From an uncultured Kangiella sp. (lineage in GTDB: Bacteria > Pseudomonadota > Gammaproteobacteria > Enterobacterales > Kangiellaceae), in contig CANNCW010000001.1 of assembly GCA_947503345.1 (NCBI GenBank), positions 806,001 to 870,000 on the forward strand: a DNA stretch of 64,000 nt, given 5' to 3'. Position numbers and translations under genes: made by a program. The notes under the pieces are model-generated. The model saw only the letters and a program-made list of their open reading frames with translations. It searched no databases and had not been told where the DNA came from. Positions 44,812 to 52,608 of the stretch are shown here, one piece after another (positions within the stretch are counted from its first letter, which is position 1; the number at the start of each line of letters is the position of its first letter).

Positions 44812-46470
44812 ATGAAACTTAAAATGATAACCGTTGCGGTGGTGGCTGGTGTTGTAATGTCTTGCCAAGCGGAAAATGATATACGAAAGGAAACAGTCGC
44901 TTCAATAACATCTAGTGTCAATCAAGATAGCCATGATTTTAGCAAGTTGGATAAATATTTTGCGACATTAGCGGATAAAGAAAAAGTTCTAGGATCTTTT
45001 GCGATCTATAAAAACGGTAAAGAAATTTTTGATAAAGCTTATATAGTTAATGACGATAAATACCAAGAAACGGAAGATACTTATCGGTATAAAATTGGGT
45101 CCATATCAAAAACCTTTACTTCTACATTGGTGTTTCAACTTATTGATGAGGGAAAGCTAAGATTAGATACTAAACTAGCAAAATACTTTCCCGAAATTAA
45201 AAATTCCGAGGACATAACAATAAAAATGATGCTAAATCATCACTCTGGAATTTTCAATTACACCAGCCATGAAGACTTTTTTAGTTACTATCAAGAGCCG
45301 CAAACAGCGGACTCTATGGTAAAGAGAATTGCGGAGCTAGAGCCTGCGTTTAAGCCAGGAGAAAAAGGAGATTACAGCAATAGTAACTATTTGCTTTTAG
45401 GTTATATCTTGGAGTCAATTACTGGCAAAGATTACGGTACCTTAGTTAAGGAAAAAATTGCCAATCCGCTAGGACTTAAAGAAACATATCTTGAAGAAGT
45501 CACCGAGCCTGAAAAAAATGAAGTGTTTGCTTTTGTTAGAGATGATGGCTGGCATAAATTTCCACAATGGGAAATGTCTACCGCTGATGCGGCTGGAGCT
45601 ATTGTTTCAACAACTCATGATTTGAATGTATTTTTTAAAGCAATATTTGATGGCGAATTATTGTCTAAAGAATCGTTCGAAACCATGATCGAAACAAAAG
45701 ATACCTATGGTCATGGAATATTCAAAAGAGAAGTGGAATACGATGGAAAAGAGTATGTAGGGTATTGGCATAATGGGCGTATTGAGCGATTCTCATCTGG
45801 CATGATGTATTTTCCTAAGGAGAAAATAGGTATTGCAGGTTTAATGAATGCAGATGTCTACGATGGCTCTAAGGTATTTAAAACCGTAAGGAAAGCTGCT
45901 TTTGGGCAGGATTTTGAGATACCAGAGTTCAAAGATATCCAATTAACAAAAGAGCAGTTAGAAGTTTATGTAGGAGAATATTCAAGCGATACGCATCCAT
46001 TGGGAATAAAGGTTATGGTTGAAGGGAGTACTTTAAAAGCACAAGCAGACGGACAAGGCTCATTTCCACTAACGGCTATAGATGACGATACTTTTGAATT
46101 TACAGGAGCAGGGATTGAGATAAAATTTGATCCTGATAAAAAACAGTTTGTCATTAAGCAAGGAGGTAGAGCTGATGTATTTACTCAAAAGTCAAACGTG
46201 AAAGAAGTGACAGAGAAGAAAATTAGCGAAACCATATTAAGTAAATATGTGGGTGTTTATAAAAGTGATGACTTCCCTTTGGATATAGAGATCAAATTAG
46301 AGGATGGCAACTTAAAGGCACAAGCAACGGGGCAGCCTGCCTTTCCTTTGACACCGGAGACTGAGAGCAAGTTTAAATTCGAATTAGCTGATATTGTAAT
46401 TGAATTTGAACCAAATAAAGATCAGCTGACCATCACCCAAAGGGGAAAAGCTAATATTATGAAAAAGTAA
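44812..46470 (+). CDS. Lipoprotein serine hydrolase, class-C beta-lactamase/PBP4* family
   Basis: A 552-residue exported protein. The lipobox VVMSC places the lipid on Cys18. The catalytic domain (about 45-365) has S-x-x-K at Ser97-Lys100 (KIGSISKTF), Y-x-N at Tyr188-Asn190 (DYSNSN) and His320-Asn-Gly in place of KTG. This suits esterases and D-aminopeptidases of the family. The C-terminus has two tandem repeats of about 80 residues (starting near 380 and 470), each with YVG-Y-SDxxPL and LKAQATGQ-type lines, like DUF3471 beta domains. It has its own terminator. Confidence 0.87.
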   Translation: MKLKMITVAVVAGVVMSCQAENDIRKETVASITSSVNQDSHDFSKLDKYFATLADKEKVLGSFAIYKNGKEIFDKAYIVNDDKYQETEDTYRYKIGSISKTFTSTLVFQLIDEGKLRLDTKLAKYFPEIKNSEDITIKMMLNHHSGIFNYTSHEDFFSYYQEPQTADSMVKRIAELEPAFKPGEKGDYSNSNYLLLGYILESITGKDYGTLVKEKIANPLGLKETYLEEVTEPEKNEVFAFVRDDGWHKFPQWEMSTADAAGAIVSTTHDLNVFFKAIFDGELLSKESFETMIETKDTYGHGIFKREVEYDGKEYVGYWHNGRIERFSSGMMYFPKEKIGIAGLMNADVYDGSKVFKTVRKAAFGQDFEIPEFKDIQLTKEQLEVYVGEYSSDTHPLGIKVMVEGSTLKAQADGQGSFPLTAIDDDTFEFTGAGIEIKFDPDKKQFVIKQGGRADVFTQKSNVKEVTEKKISETILSKYVGVYKSDDFPLDIEIKLEDGNLKAQATGQPAFPLTPETESKFKFELADIVIEFEPNKDQLTITQRGKANIMKK

Positions 46471-46486
46471 TATTAAATCCCGTAAT

Positions 46487-46515
46487 AAAAAAGGTCTCAA
46501 CTGAGACCTTTTTTT
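46487..46515 (+). terminator. Bidirectional terminator
   Basis: Stem AAAAAAGGTCTCA / TGAGACCTTTTTT with a two-base loop. It is symmetrical, with A/T tracts on each side. It lies between the serine hydrolase and the convergent DUF2339 gene and serves both. Confidence 0.9.
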
Positions 46516-46526
46516 AGGGAAGTTGT

Positions 46527-49337
46527 TTAGTTATCTTCAGTCCTATCACTAGGAGGCATTGGTACAAAGTAGCCAATAGCTAACATGATGCTACCCACCA
46601 CTAAGAAAGAAATGATTCGGGCAAGTGTCCCAGAATCTGCCATATCAAATAAAACAAGCTTAACCAGAATAGCAACTAATAAAAAGGCTCCAATAATCCA
46701 CAAACTTCGTGATTGTCTTGCGCGTGCGAAATACATGATAAACATAGCCAGTAGGGACCATACGAAAGTTAGTGTTAGTAAGAAACTTGGTTCAGACAAT
46801 AACTTAGTTAGTTTGAATGGAACTGCAGTGTAATGGTGGAAAGAGCGCGCCACCACTAGATTAATAAAGATAAATCCAATACCAAAAAGCAGATATTGAT
46901 AATTTGCAAAATCGAATGTTAATGATTTTTTCGAAAATTGCTGGAGAACTTTATAAGTACCATAAAGGATCAATGCTTGTGTTAATTCGAGCGGATTAAA
47001 CAGTGGCAAATAAGGCAAGTTATTAGGATGTAGGGCGCTAAATGCTGTAAATAAAAACCATAACGTTAAGTATATTGAAAGCGCTAGCTGTATGTAAGAG
47101 AAAATGGACTTCTCATTAGTAGCATTAAAACTATTTGAGAAATGCTTTGTAGCAAGGAATAAAGCTACCATTGGAACAATGCCAAATGCTAATGGGTACC
47201 AGTCACCGTTGCTTGATAAGCTTTTAGCAAAGTTAGCTAGGGTCCAAGTAACAATAAAAATTCCGGTGAGATATAAGATACTCTTAACTATTTGGTATAT
47301 CTCAGCAGAAATACTTTTTTGAGATAGGGATTGCTTACTTATTCCATAACCGATAGTTATTGCTGAAGGGTATGCAATAAAACCTAAGAAGGCCATTGGA
47401 TTTTGCATGTAATCATCTATGAAATGAATTGCACTTAAAAGGGTTAATGCGGGGATAAGCAATAAGCTAGATTGTTGTAATAACTTCCAGTTTATAAACT
47501 TCCCTACAACAAAATATAAGGCGCTAATAATAGTTGTTAAAAGGATGATCGAGGGAATTAAGTAATTTTGGATGCTGATTAAATTAAATTCATTTAAACC
47601 TAATGTAAAAATTAATAAAGTAGACGCAACAAGTAATAATGTTGATGAACCTTGCTCAAAGGCGGCCAGCCTAGAATCACTAGCTGCTGATTTAGAATAG
47701 AACCAACCCATAGTTAAAGCAGAAAAGGCTACTATAATCCCGCTAATAAATTGTGCATTAAAGAACATATCCCTTAAAGCGCGAGGATTATATTGCTCTA
47801 AATAGAGTAAAGCGGATAAAGCAATCAGGAGCCAACCAGCAAGCTTCGGAAAGAATTCTTTTTGCCTGATTCCAAGCCAGGTTAACCCGACAGCTTCAAG
47901 AGCCCAAAGTACCGAGGTGACATCTAGTTCAAATAAGAAGAAGATAAAAATCGAAAAGAAGGTAATTGCAATTCCGAGGTAGGATATCTTTAAGCTTTTA
48001 GATGCAGTTGCATCTGTATTAGGCAGAAAATGTATGGCTAAAGCTGCTAAAAAATACGCCATAGACCAGCCTAAAGCAGAATAGGTATTTCCATCAGCAA
48101 TATTTTGGACCATATGAAGTTGTAATAAAAAACTGATGGTAGGTAAGCCGAAAACAACAGTGGTTTGAATAATTGGCTTAGCAGGTAAGTGCTTTAATCG
48201 TAAGAATAAAATAGGGATAATTAGATAGAGTAAAAAGTGGAACAATAAAAACGGTTCCGTAGAATCGAAGAATGCAGGTCGGTATGACTGGTAACCCCAT
48301 AAAGATCCGATCACAAAGGTGAAAGCGAAACCTAACCAACATAAAAAACGCCAAGATTTGAAAAGGCTGATAAATAAAATGCCAAGATTTAGAATCGCGT
48401 AGTAACTAAAGAGCTTCACGTAAGCATTGCTACCACTCGAAGTTAAAATAGGAGCTAAGAAGCCACCAATAACTGCGATTATGGCAAGACTAGGAGCATC
48501 TTGCTTAACGGACAAAACAGCGCTAATAACCGATAATATGAGTAAACATAAAAACGCTAGATTAAGTGGCATCAAAGGATAGAGGCTGCTAGCCGCATAG
48601 GTTGTAAGATATAAAATACCAATACTAAGACCCTGGATCACTAGACCATATTGGCGTTTTCTAGGAGTAAGTTTTAAACCCCACACCAGAAGTGCAATTG
48701 CAACTAGAGCAACACTAATGAAGCGCCACTGGATTGGAAAATAGTTCTGCTCTGCTGCGTACTTTAATAAAAAAGCAACGCCGAAGAACAGCACCACACT
48801 GGCAATTTTAACGATTGGGTTGCCAGTAAAAATAAAGTTGTGAACGAAAGTAAATACAGGATTAGGCTCTTTATCATTGCCCGATGCAGGCTCACGATTA
48901 GATTGTTGAGGCTTGGCTTCAGGAGCTTTAGTTGTGACTTTGACCGTATTATTAATTTCATTATCAAAGTGAGGAACTGGTGTTCTAAGAGTCTCTTGTT
49001 GAGGAGGCTGATCCATTATAGGCGTTGTTACAGATTCACGCTCAACATCAAAGTCTTCTTTTTCAATCGCTAACGATGAGTCATCAACGGAGCTCGACTC
49101 ATTAGCTTCAGGCTTTGCAGTATCATTAATCTCAAATTGATGTTTCTCATAGTGCTGGCTTAAACGAGAAAAATCATCTTGTAGTTTATTGTGTTTGAAT
49201 GATAAGTGTTTAAGTTGTTCCTGAAGTTTAAAAATAAATCCAGCAACACCACCAAAAAAGGCGCCGAGAACTGCGCCGTTAATACCTTCTAGCGAGGCAC
49301 CAATAAGCAATCCCACGATAATGAAAATAACGATCAT
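46527..49337 (-). CDS. DUF2339 giant polytopic membrane protein
   Basis: A 936-residue protein. A first glycine-rich hydrophobic segment (IVIFIIVGLLIGASLEGINGAVLGAFFG) leads to a coiled coil (about 40-65) and a charged low-complexity stretch of about 110 residues. Some 24 or more consecutive hydrophobic helices follow. This layout, and segments such as NPIVKIASVVLFFGVAFLL and VLWALEAVGLTWLGIRQ, identify DUF2339. The function is unknown in the family. It is a single gene, with no partner in an operon here. Confidence 0.87.
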   Translation of the reverse strand: MIVIFIIVGLLIGASLEGINGAVLGAFFGGVAGFIFKLQEQLKHLSFKHNKLQDDFSRLSQHYEKHQFEINDTAKPEANESSSVDDSSLAIEKEDFDVERESVTTPIMDQPPQQETLRTPVPHFDNEINNTVKVTTKAPEAKPQQSNREPASGNDKEPNPVFTFVHNFIFTGNPIVKIASVVLFFGVAFLLKYAAEQNYFPIQWRFISVALVAIALLVWGLKLTPRKRQYGLVIQGLSIGILYLTTYAASSLYPLMPLNLAFLCLLILSVISAVLSVKQDAPSLAIIAVIGGFLAPILTSSGSNAYVKLFSYYAILNLGILFISLFKSWRFLCWLGFAFTFVIGSLWGYQSYRPAFFDSTEPFLLFHFLLYLIIPILFLRLKHLPAKPIIQTTVVFGLPTISFLLQLHMVQNIADGNTYSALGWSMAYFLAALAIHFLPNTDATASKSLKISYLGIAITFFSIFIFFLFELDVTSVLWALEAVGLTWLGIRQKEFFPKLAGWLLIALSALLYLEQYNPRALRDMFFNAQFISGIIVAFSALTMGWFYSKSAASDSRLAAFEQGSSTLLLVASTLLIFTLGLNEFNLISIQNYLIPSIILLTTIISALYFVVGKFINWKLLQQSSLLLIPALTLLSAIHFIDDYMQNPMAFLGFIAYPSAITIGYGISKQSLSQKSISAEIYQIVKSILYLTGIFIVTWTLANFAKSLSSNGDWYPLAFGIVPMVALFLATKHFSNSFNATNEKSIFSYIQLALSIYLTLWFLFTAFSALHPNNLPYLPLFNPLELTQALILYGTYKVLQQFSKKSLTFDFANYQYLLFGIGFIFINLVVARSFHHYTAVPFKLTKLLSEPSFLLTLTFVWSLLAMFIMYFARARQSRSLWIIGAFLLVAILVKLVLFDMADSGTLARIISFLVVGSIMLAIGYFVPMPPSDRTEDN

Positions 49338-49421
49338 TTTGAGTTCCTTTATATTTTTTTAAAAGCATAAAGGATTTTATCTGCGAGGTCTAAATTTTAT
49401 ACAATAAGTAACTAGTGTTTA

Positions 49422-50978
49422 TTAAGAGCTACAACTTAACATAGAGCAACCAGCCTTATGACGAGCCCACTCTGGCCGTTTTTGATAATAGTCCTGATAC
49501 TCTGGTTGTTCGCTATAAGGATTGCGCATAATCTCTAGTAATTTATTAATTTCGGTGTAATCATTTTTCTCAGCCTTATCGATAGCCTGTTGTGATAGGT
49601 AATTTCGTAATAAATACTTAGGATTAACGCTATCCATTAATGCTTTCTTTTCTTCAAAGCTCAAAGGGTTCCGTTCTAGTCTTGCGGTATAGGCTAAGAA
49701 CCATTGATTGCGCGCGGATAAGTATTTCTGCTCCAAATGCTTATCGTCGTAATAAGCGTCTTTGAGCAAACTTGGAATACTATTGAGTTGGCCATCATAA
49801 TTTGCGAGCTGACGATAGAAAATGGTCATATCGGTTTCTACTAGACTAAGAAGTTTTTCTAAGTCTTTAAATAGAGTATTATCATCTGCAAAAACTTGCC
49901 CCAACCCTAACTTATTAGCCATCATGCGTTGCCATTGGGGTTCATAGTAAGCTGGAAATTTATTAAGGATATCTTCTAGCGGCTTTGCTGCTTCAATTAA
50001 TGGATAAATTGCTTCTGCTAATTTGACCAGATTCCAGTGAGCAACGAATGGTTGATTGGCGTAGCGATAACGTTTGCCTTCAGCGTCAGTAGTATTTGGA
50101 GTCCAGTTGGGATCAAAGTTATCTAAGAATCCGTATGGACCATAATCAATCGTAAGACCATGAATGGACATATTGTCAGTATTCATCACTCCATGCACAA
50201 AACCAACGCGTTGCCAATGCACAATCATATCAGCGGTAGAGTGGCAGACTTCATCAAGCCATTGAAGATAAGTGTCCTTGTTAATATCTTTTGTAATGAG
50301 ATGAGGGAAATAATTATTGATGGTGAAATTCGCCAACTTCTTTAATTGCTCAATTTCTTGGTAGGCAGCGTGGATCTGAAAATTACCAAAACGAATAAAA
50401 GAGGGAGCAACGCGACAGACAATAGCACCTGCTTCTTTTTGTGGGTGGCCATCGTAAAACATATCGCGAGTAACCCAATCGCCCGTAGTCATTAGCGAAA
50501 GCGCACGAGTGGTTGGAACGCCAAGATGATGCATGGCTTCGCTACACAAATATTCACGGATCGAAGAACGTAAAACTGCAAAACCATCGCCCGCTCGAGA
50601 ATAAGGTGTGGGGCCAGCGCCTTTAAGTTGTAATTCAAAGGATTGATTATTAATGACTTTGTTGCCGAGGTTTATCGCGCGTCCATCGCCAAGCTGTCCC
50701 GCCCAATTACCAAATTGATGTCCCGCATAACGCATGGCAAAGGGTTTCGAGCCTTTTGCTAATACTGAACCTGATAAAATTTCTTGCCAGGAATGAGTCA
50801 AACCATTGCCTGAATCAATGTTTAATAATTGCGCAACTTCTTTCGAGTAACTTAACAGTTTGGGCGAACTAGGATTTACCGGAGAACAAAAGGAGAAGTC
50901 AGCTTCTAAAACTGCTCGAGGAGTATTTTCGGTTTCAGGATCTGCTGTTAAGTGGTCGGTAAATAATGACTGCAACAT
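49422..50978 (-). CDS. selO: Protein adenylyltransferase SelO (YdiU)
   Basis: A 518-residue pseudokinase-fold enzyme that attaches AMP to Ser/Thr/Tyr of proteins. Recognisable parts are the AMRYAGHQFGNWAGQLGDGRA opening of the nucleotide site, LQLKGAGPTPYSR with the key lysine, SSIREYLCSEAMHHLGVPTTRAL, FVHGVMNTDNMSIHGLTIDYGP (metal/active-site acids) and the C-terminal CSMLSCSS, with the cysteines conserved in SelO. It is monocistronic as far as can be seen. Confidence 0.95.
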   Translation of the reverse strand: MLQSLFTDHLTADPETENTPRAVLEADFSFCSPVNPSSPKLLSYSKEVAQLLNIDSGNGLTHSWQEILSGSVLAKGSKPFAMRYAGHQFGNWAGQLGDGRAINLGNKVINNQSFELQLKGAGPTPYSRAGDGFAVLRSSIREYLCSEAMHHLGVPTTRALSLMTTGDWVTRDMFYDGHPQKEAGAIVCRVAPSFIRFGNFQIHAAYQEIEQLKKLANFTINNYFPHLITKDINKDTYLQWLDEVCHSTADMIVHWQRVGFVHGVMNTDNMSIHGLTIDYGPYGFLDNFDPNWTPNTTDAEGKRYRYANQPFVAHWNLVKLAEAIYPLIEAAKPLEDILNKFPAYYEPQWQRMMANKLGLGQVFADDNTLFKDLEKLLSLVETDMTIFYRQLANYDGQLNSIPSLLKDAYYDDKHLEQKYLSARNQWFLAYTARLERNPLSFEEKKALMDSVNPKYLLRNYLSQQAIDKAEKNDYTEINKLLEIMRNPYSEQPEYQDYYQKRPEWARHKAGCSMLSCSS

Positions 50979-51072
50979 TGAGACGGCTTTAATCTAGGGC
51001 TTAATGGGATTATGATAGCAATAAGACTAGCGTTTAGAAACTAATGAAAAAGAACTAGAAGGAAATGAGCAA

Positions 51073-51996
51073 ATGCAGTTAAGTTTACCAGTAGCTTTAG
51101 TTCGAGGTTTTACCCGTTTGGTAAAAATACTATTTTTAAACCCAGTAACACCTATTAAATTACAACGCATGTGTTTGAATGTTATAGGCGGCTTTTTACC
51201 ATTGCCGAAAGGGGTGAAAACGCAAAAGGGACAAATAGCAGGACTAGATATTACTTGGTTTAAAGTAGACTCTGATGTTGAGGGAAATTCAAAGAAGGCT
51301 AATTCCGACAAGAAAATTATATTTTATTGCCACGGTGGTGCTTTTTGCATAGGCTCAGTTCGTTCTCATCGTGATTTATGCGCGCATTTAGCTAAGTATT
51401 CAGATATGGATCTAATCTCAGTGGAATACGGTTTAGCGCCAGAAATTAAATACCCAGTGGCCCATGAACAAATGGTTGCTGTCTATCAAGAATTATTAGC
51501 GCAAGGCTATCAATCAAAGAACATTGCCATTGCTGGTGATTCAGCAGGTGGTAACTTAGCATTTTCAACCTTATTTAGATTACAAGACAAAGCATTGTCA
51601 TTACCCAAAGTCGCCTATTTATTATCGCCAGTCTTTACCGCCGATCCGAGTTATCCAGCGCGAACCGAAAACATCAAAGCCGATCCACTATTAAGCAATG
51701 CTTGGATAGAAAAACTAGCGGCGCTTTATTTCACGCCAGAGGATATGCAACAAGAAATGCAACTGCTGACTAAAGATTGGAGTCAATTACCACCGGCATT
51801 AATACAAGTGGGCTCCGATGAAATCTTATTGGACGATAGTAGAGAACTGTATAAACATTATCAGCAACAAGAACTCGAATCGGAATTAAGCATCGCCGAA
51901 AACTTATGGCACGTTTATCAATTTACTCCAAGTCTATTAAAGCCTGCTAGAGAAGCTTTGAAGCAAGGGGCGGAGTTTATTAAGTCAAAAGTCTAG
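51073..51996 (+). CDS. Alpha/beta hydrolase, hormone-sensitive-lipase (family IV) type esterase
   Basis: A 307-residue esterase. The HSL hallmark HGGAFCIGS supplies the oxyanion hole and GDSAGGNLAF the nucleophile serine. The acid lies in GSDEILLDD and the histidine in LWHVYQF (W-H-V in place of the usual H-x-F/W-H). The first 70 residues form the lid-like N-terminal region. AAGGAAATGAGCAA precedes the start; an ATG at 51065 is out of frame. No signal peptide. The natural substrate is unknown. Confidence 0.88.
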   Translation: MQLSLPVALVRGFTRLVKILFLNPVTPIKLQRMCLNVIGGFLPLPKGVKTQKGQIAGLDITWFKVDSDVEGNSKKANSDKKIIFYCHGGAFCIGSVRSHRDLCAHLAKYSDMDLISVEYGLAPEIKYPVAHEQMVAVYQELLAQGYQSKNIAIAGDSAGGNLAFSTLFRLQDKALSLPKVAYLLSPVFTADPSYPARTENIKADPLLSNAWIEKLAALYFTPEDMQQEMQLLTKDWSQLPPALIQVGSDEILLDDSRELYKHYQQQELESELSIAENLWHVYQFTPSLLKPAREALKQGAEFIKSKV

Positions 51997-52048
51997 CGTT
52001 TGAAAGTTGTGGAGGTTCGCAAGCTTGCTGCGCTCTCCCTTAATTGCA

Positions 52049-52534
52049 TTATCGCCCTCTAACACGAGAAGATACTGTATCAATTCTGCTTGAGCGCGGA
52101 CATATATTATCAAATTTTTCCTGTGCGCACTGCTTTATTGTTCGTGAATCATCGATACAATAATAAAAAGTATTTCGGGTTTTTATAGTTTCAAAGAGGC
52201 TATTGGAGGGGACTTTATCCCAGGGCCATTGCTTGATAGCCTTGATAGAAGCCTTTGAGAAATCTTTATGGCTAGATGCAATGACATCAGCTTTTAATAT
52301 TTTGTTTTCGGTTGATACCACGTACTCTACGGTGGCACACCCCTCAGTACGTTTAATCGCTCTTTGTTGAGGGTAAAAATGACGACGGTTAAGTTTTGTG
52401 AAACTATCATGGGTCATGAAGGCCTTAGTTAAAGGAATAGATTGATAAATATTATGATTGTCAGGCTCAACTGTTTTACACCCTTGTATTAAGAACAGTG
52501 AAAGAGTGAGTGTTGTTGCTTTTTTTATGCTCAT
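52049..52534 (-). CDS. TonB-C-like domain lipoprotein
   Basis: A 161-residue exported lipoprotein (signal KATTLTLSLFLIQGC, lipid Cys19). The middle (about 65-110) matches the energy-transducer TonB C-terminal fold: a G-C-A-T-V-E-Y strand, a VVSTENKILKADVIASS hairpin, then DFSKASIKAIKQWPW. The TonB membrane helix and proline-rich spacer are missing. At least four further cysteines suggest disulfides in the periplasm. The role is unknown. It diverges from polA by about 75 bases. Confidence 0.7.
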   Translation of the reverse strand: MSIKKATTLTLSLFLIQGCKTVEPDNHNIYQSIPLTKAFMTHDSFTKLNRRHFYPQQRAIKRTEGCATVEYVVSTENKILKADVIASSHKDFSKASIKAIKQWPWDKVPSNSLFETIKTRNTFYYCIDDSRTIKQCAQEKFDNICPRSSRIDTVSSRVRGR

Positions 52535-52608
52535 AGTATATTTCTCTCCTGTTTTAGAGTGAAGGGTTAGGTTAAACTAAACGCATTAAAGATCAAAGCA
52601 ATATTAAT

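Noticed and set aside
44812-46470. Antibiotic-resistance beta-lactamase
   Set aside because: The third motif is HNG rather than KTG and C-terminal beta domains are attached, which suits peptidases or esterases of the superfamily.
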